Source: Mycobacterium sp. 1245111.1 (GTDB lineage: Bacteria; Actinomycetota; Actinomycetes; Mycobacteriales; Mycobacteriaceae). Taken from it: a stretch of DNA of 64,000 bases. Below the pieces are notes generated by a model, which was given only the letters and a program-made list of their open reading frames with translations, had not been told where the DNA came from and searched no databases. A program made the position numbers and the translations under genes. Shown one piece after another: positions 35,017-43,900 of this stretch (position 1 is the first letter of the stretch; the number at the start of each line of letters is the position of its first letter). The stretch covers positions 1 to 64,000 of the forward strand of contig NZ_LZLV01000110.1 in the NCBI RefSeq assembly GCF_001673405.1, read 5' to 3'.

Positions 35017-36290
35017 TGCTCCCCTACCGCCAGGGCGGTCACGGTGGCCGCGATGCCGCGTTCGACTACCCGGTCGGAGAAGTCGTCGGCCGGGCAGCGG
35101 CCTTGCGCCACCGCGTCGGCGAGGCGCCGCATCCCCTCGCTGAGCCCGGCGGGTGCACGCTCGGCCGCGATCGCCACGCATCGGTTGGCGGCGCTGAAGA
35201 TCCGCTGGTCGCCCATGCCGATCCGAGCTGCGGTGTCCCACGCAGTGGCGACGGATTCGACCGCCTCGGCGGCCAGGCCGGCCGCAACCGGGTCGTCGAG
35301 CAGCGTCACCAGCGTGAACACCACCGCCGGCCAGATGTCGGCGGGAACGCTGTCCAGATAGCGGATCTCCAGCCATTGCCGTGGCCGCACCGGCGGAAAC
35401 AGCGTGGTCAGGTGGTACTCGAGGTCGTAGCGGGTGGGCCGGCGTCCGCCGAGCAGCTCGCGGCCGTCGGCCCAGTCGGCGAACGGCAGGTAATGGGTCA
35501 CCGGCACCGGCTCGGGACTGTGGACCAGCATCACCGGCGCCTTGAGCGCGTAGCGCGCCCAGTCGGTGCCGGGATCTTCGCCACTGGCGGTCAGGATGGG
35601 CCCGCAGCGCGCCGAGTCGAGCTGGCTCCACACCCGCTGCCGGGTCGAGCGCCAGCCGGAGAACTTGCCGCCGAGCAACGGGGAGTTTGCCGAGATCGCG
35701 ACCATCACCGGCCCGAGCGCATGGGCCAACCGGACACGGTCCGCCCAGCCGGATTGCGGGCCGGCGTCGAGATTGACTTGAACGGACGCGGTGGAGGTCA
35801 TCATCGCCGCGCCCGCTTCACCGGTGTGGCTGGCCGTGAAGAACTGCTCCATCGCGCGATAGCGCGCTCCCGGGTTGACCCGCTTGGCCGGCCGCAGCGG
35901 ATCGGCGCCCAGCGAGACCAGGCCCAACCCGGCGGCATCGAAGGCCTTACTCAGGACCGCCTGGTCGCTGGCAAGCGCGTCGATCGCGCCCGTCACACCC
36001 AACGCCGGCGGGCCCGAGAGTTCCACCGCGCCACCGGGTTCGACGGTGACCACGCTTTCGCCGGGCATCGACGGCAGCGACTCGAGAACCTCGGTGATCT
36101 CATCCCAGGCCGGGCGGCGGTGCGGGTCGGTCGGGTCGTAACAGTGCGCCTCGACCTCCAGACCGACCCGGCCGACCGGACCGTCGGCCAGGCAGGTCCC
36201 GGCGACGAACTGCGCGGCGGCCGACGCACTGGCGAATTCCTCGTCAGCAAGGCATGCGGGATCAAGGCGAGGCGCGACGGCAAACGCCAT
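35013..36290 (-). CDS. egtA: Glutamate-cysteine ligase EgtA
   Basis: The 425-residue GCS2-type ligase makes gamma-glutamylcysteine, the thiol donor for EgtB. It has [13 protein letters not shown] with the metal-binding Glu pair, [52 protein letters not shown], and [14 protein letters not shown] 36290 follows GGAGGG. It is the first gene of the egt operon (A-B-C-D-E); its four downstream partners overlap or nearly touch, so the whole pathway is likely one transcription unit. It corresponds to M. tuberculosis Rv3704c. Confidence 0.95.
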   Translation of the reverse strand: MAFAVAPRLDPACLADEEFASASAAAQFVAGTCLADGPVGRVGLEVEAHCYDPTDPHRRPAWDEITEVLESLPSMPGESVVTVEPGGAVELSGPPALGVTGAIDALASDQAVLSKAFDAAGLGLVSLGADPLRPAKRVNPGARYRAMEQFFTASHTGEAGAAMMTSTASVQVNLDAGPQSGWADRVRLAHALGPVMVAISANSPLLGGKFSGWRSTRQRVWSQLDSARCGPILTASGEDPGTDWARYALKAPVMLVHSPEPVPVTHYLPFADWADGRELLGGRRPTRYDLEYHLTTLFPPVRPRQWLEIRYLDSVPADIWPAVVFTLVTLLDDPVAAGLAAEAVESVATAWDTAARIGMGDQRIFSAANRCVAIAAERAPAGLSEGMRRLADAVAQGRCPADDFSDRVVERGIAATVTALAVGEQ

Positions 36291-36390
36291 GTTCCGATCC
36301 CTCCGGCCCTGGTTGCGCGCGGCTACCCAACGATAGTCACAAGACTCATCTTCCAGATGGCACCGACATATTCCCGAGGGCTTTACGGGA

Positions 36391-37041
36391 CTATTGTCCG
36401 AGCGCGTTCTGGATGGCGCCGGCCAGTACGTTCACGGCCGGACCGCCGTTGCCGGACTGACAGACTTTGGCTTGCAGCACGACGTTTTCCCGCAGCCGGG
36501 TCTGGACGAAACATCGCCGGTCGGTGCCGGCCTCCTGCTTGCTCCACGCCGCGTCGGCGGCGCCGGCCGGACCACCGTCGAACGACCACACCTGCGTGGT
36601 GCCGTTGTCCAGGTGCATGGGCGTGGTCTGACCCGAACAACCAACCGTGCGGTCCACCACCCGGTGGAACGCCGCGTCGGCCGCGGCGCCGGTGGCGAAC
36701 ACCCCGACTGCCTGCTTGACGAAATGCGTCTGGTCGGTGGGCGACGTCTGCGTGCTGGCCCCGTTGAACGACGCCAGATCCGGGTCGTCGTAGACCTCCG
36801 GCAACCCGATGTCGGCCCAGTTGTTGCACGCCGGATTGTCGACGAAGTAACTCTGGAACGGCTGAGTGAACAGCGACTCCTCACGCATAGGACCGCCGAC
36901 GATGTTGCCCACCGAACCCTTGCCCAAAACGGCGTAGCTCACCACGCCGGGATCCGACGGACGGGCGGCGGCGATCGGGGCGGCGATTACGGCTGCGGCG
37001 CAACCGAATACGACTGCGACCGAAGAGACCCGCCTGGTCAT
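36391..37041 (-). CDS. Exported PknH extracellular-domain-like protein
   Basis: The 216-residue protein has a signal peptide (VSSVAVVFGCAAAVIAAPIAAA) and a mature PknH_C-like sensor domain with Cys residues in NPACNNWADIG, DRTVGCSGQTT, RRCFVQTR and LQAKVCQSG, pairing as two disulfides as in PknH/LppH. It could bind an extracellular ligand. It corresponds to M. tuberculosis Rv3705c. ATG 37041 begins the signal peptide; a longer upstream frame overlaps the next gene. It may be cotranscribed with the small membrane proteins upstream (8-bp gap). Confidence 0.85.
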   Translation of the reverse strand: MTRRVSSVAVVFGCAAAVIAAPIAAARPSDPGVVSYAVLGKGSVGNIVGGPMREESLFTQPFQSYFVDNPACNNWADIGLPEVYDDPDLASFNGASTQTSPTDQTHFVKQAVGVFATGAAADAAFHRVVDRTVGCSGQTTPMHLDNGTTQVWSFDGGPAGAADAAWSKQEAGTDRRCFVQTRLRENVVLQAKVCQSGNGGPAVNVLAGAIQNALGQ

Positions 37042-37049
37042 AGCCGCCG

Positions 37050-37457
37050 CTACGGCGTGTACGTCGGAGGTGGCGGCGGAGGCTCGTCGGGACCGCCGTG
37101 CCCACCGTGGCCGCCGTGGCCGCCGGGTGCGCCGGGCCCCATTCCCGGTCCCCACGGGCCCCACGGACCCGCACCCGGCGGGAACGGTCCGCCCGGGAAG
37201 ACGACATAGGGCGGCGGGCCGTCGGGGCCACCCGGCACGTCCGGCGCGAACATCCCATGGTGGTGGCGATATTGCGGGCCGTGGCCGCTGACCTCGGCAC
37301 CGGCGAAAAAGACGACCGCCAGCACGAAAACGGTGCCGGCCACGATCACCACCCACGCCGCGGCCTGATAGAGCCGGGCGTGCTTCGCTGCAAGCGGGGG
37401 CGCGACGATGTGCGGGCCCGCCGGCGGCTGGATCGGAGGTTCGGGTGCTTGGGTCAT
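37050..37457 (-). CDS. Small Pro/Gly/His-containing single-span membrane protein (paralogue 1 of 3)
   Basis: The 135-residue protein has a Pro-rich cytoplasmic start, one membrane span in RLYQAAAWVVIVAGTVFVLA, and a long outer tail rich in Gly, Pro and His (YRHHHGMF, GGHGGHGGHGG, then EPPPPPPTYTP). The span and the residues just before it are shared with the next two genes, showing that the three arose by duplication. M. tuberculosis has comparable small genes between Rv3705c and Rv3707c. The function is unknown. ATG 37457 precedes MTQAPEPP. Confidence 0.75.
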   Translation of the reverse strand: MTQAPEPPIQPPAGPHIVAPPLAAKHARLYQAAAWVVIVAGTVFVLAVVFFAGAEVSGHGPQYRHHHGMFAPDVPGGPDGPPPYVVFPGGPFPPGAGPWGPWGPGMGPGAPGGHGGHGGHGGPDEPPPPPPTYTP

Positions 37458-37546
37458 GTGTCGATCATGCCCAGCCACGGTCCGGCCATCAACCAGCAGC
37501 GCAGGCGAGTCGGGAGATCAACTCGATTGGCAGGTCGCCCGCCGCA

Positions 37547-37723
37547 CTAATAACCGAGCACCCAGGCGAATTTCAGGAGCACGACGGCAATCAGCGTTAC
37601 CCCGGCGATGATCGCCACCCACGCGGCGGCCTGATAGAGCCGCTCGGATTGCGGTGTCGGAGCCAATAAAGGCACCGGCGCGGCGGGCGACGGCGGGGCG
37701 GACGGCTCGGGACTCTCGCTCAT
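37547..37723 (-). CDS. Small single-span membrane protein (paralogue 2 of 3)
   Basis: The 58-residue protein has a Pro/Ala-rich N-terminus (MSESPEPSAPPSPAAP), then RLYQAAAWVAIIAGVTLIAVVL and a very short end (KFAWVLGY). It keeps the shared transmembrane motif of the two neighbours but has lost their outer tail. A second start at 37732 adds three residues. Its shortness and the clear paralogy suggest a real, minimal version. Nothing else about its role is visible. Confidence 0.65.
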   Translation of the reverse strand: MSESPEPSAPPSPAAPVPLLAPTPQSERLYQAAAWVAIIAGVTLIAVVLLKFAWVLGY

Positions 37724-37839
37724 ACCCCGCATAATGCCTCAGGTCTGAGGCGTCCGCGACCAGTCCATTACCGGGGTGGGGTACCCAAAATGAGGGGCCC
37801 GGCGCCTCCTGAGGGACGCCGGGCTGGTGGAATCTGAGG

Positions 37840-38181
37840 CTACGGCTGCGCCGGCGCCAACGACGGAGCAACCGACTCCGGCGTCTGCGACGGACCCGGG
37901 CCGCCGATGCCGTGATGGAATCCGGCGCCCTGGCCGTGTTGCGGGCCACCCTGGTGGTTCATCATCGAGTGGTGACGCCAGCCGTGGTGGTGGCAGTGGT
38001 GATGGCCCAGGTGGGCGACCCTGAAGCCGGCGAAGAAGACGCTCAAGACGATGAACACGATGCCGGCGATGATTCCGACCCAGGCCGCGAATCGGTAGAG
38101 CCAATACGGTTTGACCGCCACTGCTGCCGGCTCTGTGGCAACCGTGGTCGGTGTTGTTGGGGTGTCAGGTGTTTCGCTCAT
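37840..38181 (-). CDS. His-rich single-span membrane protein (paralogue 3 of 3)
   Basis: The 113-residue protein has a Thr/Pro-rich N-terminus, the shared span WLYRFAAWVGIIAGIVFIVL, and an outer tail with 13 His in about 37 residues (LGHHHCHHHGWRHHSMM, HQGGPQHGQ, FHHGIGG) plus one Cys and two Met. Such a tail could bind Zn, Ni or Cu at the outer face. It is the first gene of the tandem trio. The start ATG 38181 is well placed. A metal role is inferred from composition only. Confidence 0.72.
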   Translation of the reverse strand: MSETPDTPTTPTTVATEPAAVAVKPYWLYRFAAWVGIIAGIVFIVLSVFFAGFRVAHLGHHHCHHHGWRHHSMMNHQGGPQHGQGAGFHHGIGGPGPSQTPESVAPSLAPAQP

Positions 38182-38317
38182 ACCTGGAATGATGCGGAGC
38201 CACGAATAGGTGTCGCTGGGCGCAACTTATGAAACAGCTATGAGTGCGCTGGCCTGACCCGAGCCATGATCCGTCGAGTTCGACGCGGGGCCGAATTCCT
38301 TGTGAAATCCTGTGAGG

Positions 38318-40981
38318 ATGTCCGCGGGGCCCCCGCCAGCTGGTGTCGTGACGTTTCTGTTCACCGACGTCGAGGGTTCGACCCGTCGGTGGGAAGCCGA
38401 CGCCGATGCGATGCGGGCGGCGTTGACGGCGCACGATGACACGCTGAGGACTGCGATCGACGCCCACGGCGGCGTGTTGTTCAAGCACACCGGTGATGGA
38501 GTCTGTGCCGCGTTTGCTTCGCCGAGGGCGGCAGTCGATGCCGCGGTGGCTGCGCAGCGCAAGTTGGAGTTGCCGGTGCGGATGGGGCTGGCGACCGGCG
38601 AGGCCGAACTGCGCGACGGGGATTACTTCGGTGCGGTGCTCAACCGGGCCGCACGGGTGATGGCCGCCGGGCACGGCGGTCAGATATTGGTCGACGCCGC
38701 CACCGTGGAGCTTCTGTCCGGTGTAAAGCTGGCCGATCTGGGGGTACGACGGCTTCGCGACATTTCCAGACCCGTCAACATTTTTCAGGTTGTGGCGGAT
38801 GGACTTCGTACGGACTTTCCGGCGCTGCTGACGCTCGATTCGACACCGGGCAATCTACGGTCAGCTACCACCAGCTTTCTCGGGCGTGAGGCCGAAATCG
38901 CAGATCTGCTGGCAACGCTCAAGGCACACCGATTGGTAACGCTCACCGGCCCGGGTGGCGTTGGCAAGACTCGGCTCGCGGTGGAGGTTGCAGCGCGTCT
39001 GGCAGCTGAATTCGTGGACGGAGTTTGGGTGGTTGAGCTCGCTCCCGTCGGTGATCCCGCCGCTGTCGCCGAGGCGGTCGCGGCAACGCTCGGGCTCACT
39101 CAACAACCGGGCATGAACCTCGCCGACAGCGTGGCCGCCGCGCTCGAGGGGCGCTCCAGGCTGCTGGTGTTCGACAACTGCGAACACCTTCTCGACGCCG
39201 CCGCCGAGCTAGTTGACGCGATACTGCAGCACTCGGCAACGGTGAAGATCTTGGCCACCAGCAGGGAGGGCCTGCGGTTGGCCGACGAGCAATTGTGGCC
39301 AGTGCCATCGCTGGACACCCGTGATGGAGCGGACTCGACCGCAGCAGCATTGTTCGTCGAACGCGCGAAAGCCGTGTCGCCCACATTGGCGTTGAGCGAC
39401 ACCGATCAGGCGAACGCGGTGGCCGAAGTTTGTCGTCGCCTCGACGGCATCCCGCTGGCTATCGAATTGGCCGCGTCGCGAATGCAATCCATGACCGCCG
39501 CCGAATTGCACGAGCGCCTTGATGACCGATTTCGCCTGCTCACAGGATCCCGGCGCGGTCTCGAGCGCCACCAGACCCTCCGGCAGGCGGTTCAATGGTC
39601 CTACGATCTGCTCGACGATAACGAAAAGTCCCTTCTGGCAAGGTGTTCGGTGTTCGCCGGCGGATTCGACTTGGCCGCTGCGCGCGCGATCGCAGACTCC
39701 GGTGACGAGCTTGCAGTGCTGGACCTACTCGACGCATTGGTCCGCAAGTCGCTTCTGGTCGCCGGACAATCGTCTGGCCGGACGCGGTATTCGATGCTGG
39801 AGACCATCCGCCAGTTCGCCGAAGAGCAACTGGTCAGTAGCGGCGAGGCCGACCGCACCCGCGATGGGCACGCCCACTACTTCGCGGCACGCGAAGACGA
39901 GATGCTGGCACTGTGGGATAGCCCCCGTCAGCGCGAGAGCTATGAGTGGCTGGCGCGCGAACTGCCAAACTTGCGTGCCGCGTTCCGCTGGAGCGTCGAT
40001 CGCGGCGACTTGGACAACGCCGCGACGATCGCCTTCTACGCCTCATTTCTCGGTGTGTGTTCTTACACCTTCGAGCCAGTGACCTGGGCGGAAGAGCTCA
40101 TCGGGCCCGCGCAGGCCGCCGACCACCGGCGGCTTGTGCAGCTGTGCGCAATGGCCGCACAATGCTATGCCGCCGGCCGCGTCGATGAAGCGATCAGCTT
40201 TATCAAGGTCGGCCAGGCGGCCCTTCAGCGCGGCGGCTACGCCGACCTCCCGTTCGGTTTCGAGTCAACCCTCGGCACGGCGTACCACCTGAAGGGTGAG
40301 CCGGAGAAGACGGTGGCGATGATTCGCCAAACGATTGCGAGAACGTCCGGCGCGGACATAGTCCCGTGCACGCAGCTGGCGATGTCGCTGGCCAACGCCG
40401 GCGCCTTCGACGATGCCATGGAGGCCGCGGAGGGCCTACTGGCGGCGGCAGACGCCACCGACAATCCGTTTCTCAAAGCGTTTGCGCTGAACGGGCATGG
40501 CTGGACCCACCGCGGCGCCGACCCCGCGGCAGCCTACGACGTCAGTCGTCGTGCGATGCAGATTGCGCACGACAGTGGCAATCGGTTCATCGAGTCAACT
40601 ATTTTCGTTGGGCTGTCGAGGATTGCCGCTAACCAGGGCGATCCCATCGAAGCCCTCGATTACATGGTTTCCGCCGCCCGCGGTTACCAGGAATCGGGCA
40701 GCTTTTTGCTGATAACCGGCCCGCTGGCGATGATCGCCATTCTTTTCGATCGACTTGGCCGGTATGAAGCGGCCGCAACCATCATGGGATACGGCGACGT
40801 GCCAGGATCTCGTCTGGTCTTTCCCGAGGTTGATTCGGTGATCGCTCATCTGCGTGAGGTTTTCGGCGACCCGGGCTACGAATCGCTGGCACGCAAGGGA
40901 AAGTCGATGACCATCGCCGCGATCGTGACGTACGCGTTCGACGAAATCGAGCAAGCCCGAACAGAATTGAAGGGTGGCTGA
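38318..40981 (+). CDS. Adenylate/guanylate cyclase-AAA ATPase fusion regulator 1
   Basis: The 887-residue protein has a class III cyclase catalytic domain at the N-terminus with metal Asp in FTDVEGSTRRW (D17), second Asp in HTGDGVCAAF (D60), and the transition-state Asn/Arg in VLNRAARVMAA. A STAND/NB-ARC-type ATPase follows (GPGGVGKTRLAVE, K217; LLVFDNCEHLLDAA; ATSREGL) with a TPR-like helical C-terminus and no LuxR HTH. It probably couples ligand sensing to cyclic-nucleotide synthesis. I chose ATG 38318 because the paralogue starts at the same residue (M/V-S-A); GTG 38312 is possible. The paralogue follows two bases later. Confidence 0.88.
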   Translation: MSAGPPPAGVVTFLFTDVEGSTRRWEADADAMRAALTAHDDTLRTAIDAHGGVLFKHTGDGVCAAFASPRAAVDAAVAAQRKLELPVRMGLATGEAELRDGDYFGAVLNRAARVMAAGHGGQILVDAATVELLSGVKLADLGVRRLRDISRPVNIFQVVADGLRTDFPALLTLDSTPGNLRSATTSFLGREAEIADLLATLKAHRLVTLTGPGGVGKTRLAVEVAARLAAEFVDGVWVVELAPVGDPAAVAEAVAATLGLTQQPGMNLADSVAAALEGRSRLLVFDNCEHLLDAAAELVDAILQHSATVKILATSREGLRLADEQLWPVPSLDTRDGADSTAAALFVERAKAVSPTLALSDTDQANAVAEVCRRLDGIPLAIELAASRMQSMTAAELHERLDDRFRLLTGSRRGLERHQTLRQAVQWSYDLLDDNEKSLLARCSVFAGGFDLAAARAIADSGDELAVLDLLDALVRKSLLVAGQSSGRTRYSMLETIRQFAEEQLVSSGEADRTRDGHAHYFAAREDEMLALWDSPRQRESYEWLARELPNLRAAFRWSVDRGDLDNAATIAFYASFLGVCSYTFEPVTWAEELIGPAQAADHRRLVQLCAMAAQCYAAGRVDEAISFIKVGQAALQRGGYADLPFGFESTLGTAYHLKGEPEKTVAMIRQTIARTSGADIVPCTQLAMSLANAGAFDDAMEAAEGLLAAADATDNPFLKAFALNGHGWTHRGADPAAAYDVSRRAMQIAHDSGNRFIESTIFVGLSRIAANQGDPIEALDYMVSAARGYQESGSFLLITGPLAMIAILFDRLGRYEAAATIMGYGDVPGSRLVFPEVDSVIAHLREVFGDPGYESLARKGKSMTIAAIVTYAFDEIEQARTELKGG
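38348..38685 (+). repeat. 338-bp near-identical segment, copy 1 (cyclase domain)
   Basis: This segment matches 41014-41351 with only one visible mismatch (G/A at the alanine-arginine region near 38656). It covers almost the whole cyclase catalytic domain. Flanking parts of the two genes are much more diverged, so the identity is not due to simple recent duplication of the entire gene. Confidence 0.95.
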
Positions 40982-40983
40982 GC

Positions 40984-43900
40984 GTGTCCGCGACGTCTGC
41001 TCCTTCGGGGGTGGTGACGTTTCTGTTCACCGACGTCGAGGGTTCGACCCGTCGGTGGGAAGCCGACGCCGATGCGATGCGGGCGGCGTTGACGGCGCAC
41101 GATGACACGCTGAGGACTGCGATCGACGCCCACGGCGGCGTGTTGTTCAAGCACACCGGTGATGGAGTCTGTGCCGCGTTTGCTTCGCCGAGGGCGGCAG
41201 TCGATGCCGCGGTGGCTGCGCAGCGCAAGTTGGAGTTGCCGGTGCGGATGGGGCTGGCGACCGGCGAGGCCGAACTGCGCGACGGGGATTACTTCGGTGC
41301 GGTGCTCAACCGGGCCGCACGAGTGATGGCCGCCGGGCACGGCGGTCAGATTCTCGTGGCTGACTCGACCGCGGGACTCGTCAGCGGCGTCGCGCTGGTC
41401 GATTTAGGCCCGCGACGATTGCGCGATGTCCCGATGCCGGTCAAGGTGTTCCAGGTGCAAGCCGAGGGCTTGCTTAGCGAGTTTCCGCCGCTGCGCGCGC
41501 TGGATACGAGTTCGGGGAATCTGCGGCGGGCGAGTTCGAGCTTGATCGGACGCGAGTCCGACGTTGCCGAGGTGCAAGCCGCAGTCAAGGCCCATCGGCT
41601 GGTGACACTGACCGGCGTGGGCGGAGTCGGCAAGACCCGCCTGGCGGTCGAGGTCGCTGACCGGCTCGCCGACGAGTTCCCGGACGGGGTTTGGCTGTTC
41701 GAATTGGCCACGGTCACTGATCCGACGGCGGTGCCCGACGCGGTGGCAGCGATATTGGGCATCAGCCAGCAACGCGGAAAGTCGGTAACCGAGTCGGTGA
41801 CCGACGCGCTACAGGGCCGAATCCGCCTGCTGGTCATCGACAACTGTGAACATGTGCTCGACGCCGCGGCTGACCTGGTGGAGGCCATCCTGCTGCATTC
41901 GGCGAATGTGAAAGTTCTCGCTACCAGCCGCGAAGGATTAGGGGTTGCCGCCGAGCAGATTTGGCGTGTGCCGTCACTTGACGTCAGTGCCGGAATCAAA
42001 TCAGCGGCTGTACAGCTTTTCGTCGAGCGTGCGCAAAGTGTCGCGTCGGACTTCTCCATGGCTCACCCCACCGAGGCGTCCGCAGTAGTCGACATTTGCC
42101 GCAGACTGGACGGGATTCCGCTGGCCGTCGAACTTGCAGGATCGCGAATGGCGTCGATGAGCGCCAGTGACGTGCGTAATCGGCTTGATCAACGGTTCCG
42201 GCTGCTGGTCGGGTCAAGACGCGGACTGGCGCGCCATCAAACTTTGCGTCATGCGGTCGCGTGGTCGTACGACCTCCTCGACGACGCGGAAAAGTCACTG
42301 CTGGAACGATGTTCGGTATTCGCCGGCGGCTTTGACATCGAAAGCGCTTGTGCGGTAAGCGGTTTTGTTGACGAAGACGACTACACCATTCTCGAGGTGC
42401 TCGACGCCTTAGTGCGCAAGTCGCTGCTTGCCGCCGAGCGATCTGCTGGTCAAACACGGTATTCAATGCTGGAGACGATCCGCCAATTCGCCGAGGAGCA
42501 ACTCGTCGCCCACGAAGCGGCTACGGAGGCACGCGCCGCACATGCTCGCCACTTCGCCGCAAAAGAAGCCGACATCATGGCGCTGTGGGACAGCCCCCGA
42601 CAACGTGATGCGTACGACTGGTTTGGAACGGAGTTGGCCAACTTGCGCACCGCGTTTCGCTGGGCGGCCGACGAAGATGACCTTGACGCCGCCGCTGCCA
42701 TCGCAAGCCTGTCAGGTTGGCTCGCTGTCATGCTGGATAATCTGGAGCCGGTCACCTGGGCTGAAGAAATCGTCGAAGCGGTTCAGGCCGTAGACCATCC
42801 GCGTCTGGTGTCGGTGTGTTCGATCGCCTCGCTGTGCTACCTGCTCGGCCGAATCGACGACTCCTTGGCCTATAACAACGTTGGTCGGACGGCAATAGAG
42901 CGCGGTATCGGTGGTGCGCCACTCGGCCTGCACGATCTTTGGCTAGGAGCCGTCTACAGCGCCATCGGCGAACCGGAGCAATACGCCAATTTCTACCGTG
43001 AGCACTTAGCCCGCTGTCAGGATGTTTGTGGACTCACGCGGGCCTGCATCGTCGTATCACTGGCGAACGCAGGTCATGGTGACGAAGCGCGATCTGCCGC
43101 ATCCGGAATGATCGAGGCCGCCGAAGCGACCCACAACCCTTATGTCATCTCATTCTCGTTGCTGTGCTACGCCATGGCGTGGAGTGCGGAAGACCCTCAT
43201 GGGGCGCTCGACGCTTTGGGCAGGGGACAGGCGATCGCCGAAGAAAGCGGCAATCGGACCGTGCAGACCTATCTTGCGATGACACGGGCGATGACCCTGT
43301 CCCGAATGGAGGCCGGCCGGACCGATCCGCTGGTCGCCCTCGACAACATCGCGCAGGCAATCCGGACCTATTCGAGCGCGGACAACGTCGGTCAGATCCG
43401 AGCCGCGCTCGGACTGCTCGTGACGTTTCTCGCCCGGCATGAACACTACGAAACAGCTGCCGTTGTAGCCGGTTTCGCGCGCGTCGCTCCTACGGCCGCG
43501 GGGATGGTAGCAGAGTTCCGTACCGCGGCCGCGCACCTGCGCCATATGCTCGGCGACCAGACCTACGAATCACTCGCCCGCAGGGGCGAAACGATGACGA
43601 CCGCCGAGATCGCTAACTATGCCTACGATCAAATCGACAGGGCCCGAACAGAACTAAGCCAACACCTAGCGCTATTCCACCTTCTGGCAGATGACAAGGG
43701 CCTCGACGTAGTCCCAGCGATAGCGGTCGGGGGCCTCCGCGACGCGCTCCTGGAGCTGTGCGAAAAACTCAGCGAGGAGACCTGCGGCGCGGGCCTCGCC
43801 CTCGCGCGCGAACGCACGGAGGAAGAGCGGCCCTCCCCATGCGACCACGCTCTGCACGTATTCCCGTGCGAACACCGCGGGATCGTCGTGCCAGTAGGGA

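Noticed and set aside
33697..35631. 644-codon version of egtB
   Set aside because: The first ~205 codons would overlap egtA out of frame and are Arg-rich nonsense. The GTGA junction at 35013-35016 gives the normal EgtB length.
34959..36719. 586-codon open frame on the plus strand
   Set aside because: It lies antisense to egtA and egtB, whose motifs are complete. No recognisable domain, and composition is typical of antisense frames at high G+C.
38348..41351. Insertion sequence or transposon
   Set aside because: The two near-identical segments are parts of paralogous coding regions in direct orientation, with no transposase and no terminal inverted repeats.
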